Source: Choanephora cucurbitarum (Eukaryota; Mucoromycota; Mucoromycetes; Mucorales; Choanephoraceae). Taken from it: DNA of 10,343 nt. Positions 8,149 to 10,343 of the stretch are shown here, one piece after another. The stretch's first letter is position 1. Each line of letters begins with the position of its first letter. The notes under the pieces were generated by a model that was not told the DNA's origin, ran no database searches, and saw only the letters and a list, made by a program, of their open reading frames with translations. Location of the stretch: the NCBI GenBank assembly GCA_025331435.1, contig JAIWNI010000346.1, forward strand, positions 1-10,343. Direction: 5' to 3'. The position numbers were made by a program, and so were the translations under genes.

Positions 8149-8310
8149 GGTTAGTAGACATACATATATACACACATACACACGCACAAGAAAAAAAGAG
8201 AGAGGTTAGTAGCGTAAGCTCGCACAGCTTAAAAAATAGGATAGAAAAAAGAAAGGTTAGTAGACATACATATATACGCACACACACACATATGCACAAA
8301 AAGAAAGAGG
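8149..8310. repeat. Tandem repeat with 51-55 bp spacing and (CA)n tracts
   Basis: The word GGTTAGTAG begins at 8149, 8204 and 8255. The first and third copies continue as ACATACATATATAC followed by CA-rich microsatellite and an A/G-rich tail; the second is shorter and diverges after GTAG. No coding sequence is likely. Confidence 0.8.
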
Positions 8311-8402
8311 AGAAAGAGAATAAAAGTTAGTAAGGTTGTACATGGATTGTGAATGATAAGTTACCTAGTTGATCATAGATCCAAGAGAAACATGGCACCA
8401 AA

Positions 8403-8450
8403 ACACCAAAGCATAGAAACACCAAAGCATAGAAACACCAAAGCATAGAA
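8403..8450 (+). repeat. 16-bp satellite, three perfect units
   Basis: ACACCAAAGCATAGAA is repeated exactly three times in tandem (8403, 8419, 8435), with a degenerate part-unit just before. It is the first of several arrays here built on a CACCAAAGCA core. Confidence 0.95.
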
Positions 8451-8502
8451 TACTAGAGCTTGAGAGATAGGCAGAAAGGGACCAAGACATGCATCACCAA
8501 AA

Positions 8503-8570
8503 GCATACATCACCAGGATAAGAGAGAGAAACCAAAGCATACATCACCAGGATAAGAGAGAGAAACCAAA
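8503..8570 (+). repeat. 34-bp tandem repeat, two units
   Basis: Units at 8503-8536 and 8537-8570, each containing GCATACATCACCAGG followed by a GA-rich tract and ACCAAA. They are near identical and related in sequence to the flanking 16-bp and 38-bp units. Confidence 0.9.
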
Positions 8571-8586
8571 GCAGAGAAACACCAAA

Positions 8587-8814
8587 GCACCAGAATAGAG
8601 AGATTAGAGCATAGCAACACCAAAGCACCAGAACAAAGAGACCAAATCAAAACAACATCAAAGAAGCAGAACAAAGAGACCAAATCAGAGCAACACCAAA
8701 GAAGCAGAACAAAGAGACCAAATCGTAACAACACCAAAGAAGCAGAACAAAGAGACTAAATCGTAACAACACCAAAGCACCAGAACAATGAGACCAATAA
8801 AGAGAAACACCAAA
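8587..8814 (+). repeat. 38-bp tandem repeat, six units
   Basis: Units begin at 8587, 8625, 8663, 8701, 8739 and 8777, exactly 38 bp apart. Each contains a GCACCAGAAC or GAAGCAGAAC start, AAAGAGACCAAATC in the middle and AACACCAAA at the end. The minus-strand Leu/Phe/Cys-rich open frames across this array are by-products of the repeat. Confidence 0.92.
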
Positions 8815-8871
8815 AGCATAGAAACACCAAGAGCACAGAACTATGAGACCCAAAACATAGAACACCAGATT

Positions 8872-8872
8872 A

Positions 8873-8906
<34 letters not shown>

Positions 8907-8908
8907 GG
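8872..8908 (+). repeat. (GA)n microsatellite
   Basis: A purine tract of alternating A and G, about 35 bases with one A-run interruption. It divides the 38-bp array from the downstream 16-bp array. Confidence 0.95.
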
Positions 8909-8967
8909 ATACAGAGATCATACTAGGAAACACCAGAATCAGAGAACAAAGAAATCATAGCAGAGAA

Positions 8968-9111
8968 CACCAAAAGCATAGAACACCAGAATCATAGAAC
9001 ACCGAAAGCATAAGTCACCAAAAGCATAAGTCACCAAAAGCATAAGTCACCAAAAGCATAAGTCACCAAAAGCACGGAACACCAAAAGCACGGAACACCA
9101 AAAGCATACGG
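8968..9111 (+). repeat. 16-bp satellite, nine units
   Basis: Nine consecutive 16-bp units start at 8968, 8984, 9000, 9016, 9032, 9048, 9064, 9080 and 9096. Consensus CACCAAAAGCATAAGT, drifting to CACCAAAAGCACGGAA at 9064-9095. The units are the same length as, and clearly related to, those at 8403-8450. Confidence 0.95.
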
Positions 9112-9375
9112 TATCACAGAAGTCATAAGCGGAAGAGAGTCTTGACAGTCTTGAACACCAACGATCGCGATCGGGGGTAGAGGCCTAGGAGAGAAAGCGC
9201 ACCTTTACCTACGAAAATAAAAAAGGTAGAAAGTAAGGTTAGTGATACAGCTCTTCAAGTGAATAGGAAACGATACTTACAAAGTCATATGGAGGTCTTG
9301 TCTTGTCTTGCGGTAGTCTTGGATAGCCTTGCGGTAGTCTTGGATGGTCTTGCTTTACTTACCCGAACATGTATC
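9112..9375. other. Spacer before the right direct repeat, with palindrome and 21-bp duplication
   Basis: Contains the 12-bp palindrome CGATCGCGATCG (9162-9173), GC-rich against an AT-rich background, and a 21-bp tandem duplication CTTGCGGTAGTCTTGGAT... (9307-9327 and 9328-9348). An open plus-strand frame runs from 9259 across the repeat border to a TAA at 9538-9540, but crosses the GT microsatellite and is not supported as a gene. Confidence 0.6.
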
Positions 9376-10343
9376 TATATGTGCGCGTGTGTGTGTGTGC
9401 GTGCATGTCTACTATACCCTTCGCTATACTTTCGGTCATATAGCGGTAACACCAGAACACCAGAGCATCAATATCATAGAGCGGTAATAACGGTCAGCCT
9501 TGAAGCAGAAACAGGTAATCTACCACCTGTAGACACCTAACGGACCTAAAGCGGATATGACTAGAACTCAAAAGAGCGGCTCTCTCAAGAGTCTAGCAAC
9601 ACGATGCCATCTTGATGGCGATCCCCAAAGTGAGATCTAGCAAACTTACCAAAGGAGCAGTATAGAGAGAAAAGTTAGCATAACTGAGGTCAAGAGAGTC
9701 AGGTGGTACAAGTGGATCGCGTGTGTGTTACCTATAGCATCATTTGCTATGACCTTGGATAGGATCGGCAGCTTGAGTGTAACCAAGATATAAGGGAGGA
9801 AGAAAAAAAAATAAAATATAGCCAGGATCAGAGCGACGTAATCATTTTCCAACCTACGCGACTTTGACTAAATTCCTTTTTGGGCAAAAGGAGTGATTTT
9901 TGACTGCTAATTTTTTTGCTTGAGAGACCTCTTTTGAAGCATTTTAGCCTTGGATCAAAGACAAGAATGAGGGCAAGAGAGACTGAGTGACCTCTTCAGT
10001 TGGCTGATTTATGGTCTCTTTAACGCATAGTAATACTCGTATGAAACGCCTATACCTCTCTCACAGAATAAAAAAAAAATAGGCTTGAAAGTCGAAACGA
10101 TTTAAGAGCGTTAATCAGTGATTTTTCTCTTTTTTTTTTTCGGTCTTTACCTATGAAATGCATCGTCTCAATATTAATTTATTTCGCTCACTATGACTGG
10201 ATCCGAATATTTCTTTTTAAGTATCAAATATAAAAATGTTGTTACTCAAGCTGAGAGTTTAGGCTGATGCACAGGCTGAAATAAGCCTATTCAAGATTTA
10301 TCATGCTCATCCCACATTCAACACTGTGATAGAATCAGTCATC
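9376..10343 (+). repeat. Right copy of the ~0.97-kb direct repeat, cut by the window end
   Basis: Same orientation as 5152-6118 and about 99% alike. Differences include C to T at 9646, a GT gain at 9726-9729, G to A near 9776, a changed patch near 9796-9812, homopolymer length changes near 9879, 9917, 10071 and 10139, and G to A at 10220. The two-base gain breaks a 63-codon minus-strand open frame present in the left copy, so that frame is unlikely to be a conserved gene. Sequence upstream of 9376 does not match sequence upstream of 5152, which fixes the left border of homology. Confidence 0.95.

Noticed and set aside
8510..8865. Minus-strand Leu/Phe/Cys-rich open frames resembling membrane proteins
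   Set aside because: They are translations of the 34- and 38-bp satellites, with no independent support.
5152..10343. Confident call of an LTR retrotransposon
   Set aside because: No TG...CA termini, primer-binding site, polypurine tract next to the right copy, or gag/pol similarity is visible; kept only as one hypothesis.

Overview
The window looks like a transposon-rich, gene-poor stretch of a eukaryotic genome, most likely a filamentous fungus of the Mucoromycota (inference). Three things point there: the short spliceosomal introns (52-59 nt, GTAAGT/GTAATA/GTAAGA donors, TTAAC branch-like motifs in two of them), the AT-rich composition, and a Tnp2/CACTA-type transposase-domain protein of a kind that is highly expanded in that group. 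No rRNA or tRNA gene, telomere repeat or bacterial feature was found.

Layout. (1) 1-1889: the 3' part of a plus-strand Tnp2-like transposase-domain gene. Four exons join in frame over 573 residues without a disabling lesion; the 5' end lies outside the window. A polyadenylation-like AATAAA follows at 1929. (2) About 1935-4990: 3 kb with no assignable gene. The plus strand is T/C-rich, and the minus strand carries scattered protein-like open fragments interrupted by stops. (3) 4995-5139: a small foldback/MITE-like element with inverted ends and an internal hairpin. (4) 5152-6118 and 9376-10343: two near-identical direct repeats of about 0.97 kb, 4224 bp apart; the right copy runs off the window. 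(5) Between them lie a minus-strand Asp-rich hexapeptide-repeat ORF (6257-6574); a divergently oriented plus-strand broken gene (about 6780-7901) with a probable 40-nt intron and a long Asn-Glu pentapeptide array; and 1.2 kb of layered satellites (8149-9111) with 51-55, 16, 34 and 38 bp periods, several sharing a CACCAAAGCA core.

How it fits together. The Tnp2-like gene is the only feature that looks intact as a conventional gene. The 5152-9375 block is best read as one 4.2-kb repeated unit, present as at least one copy plus the start of a second. It carries the remains of low-complexity coding sequence and satellite arrays. Whether it is a tandem duplication, a non-autonomous element with long terminal direct repeats, or an assembly artefact cannot be decided from this window. 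The most interesting observation is the pair of head-to-head repeat-coding sequences inside this unit: on both strands the repeats vary largely at synonymous positions, which suggests past selection on protein.
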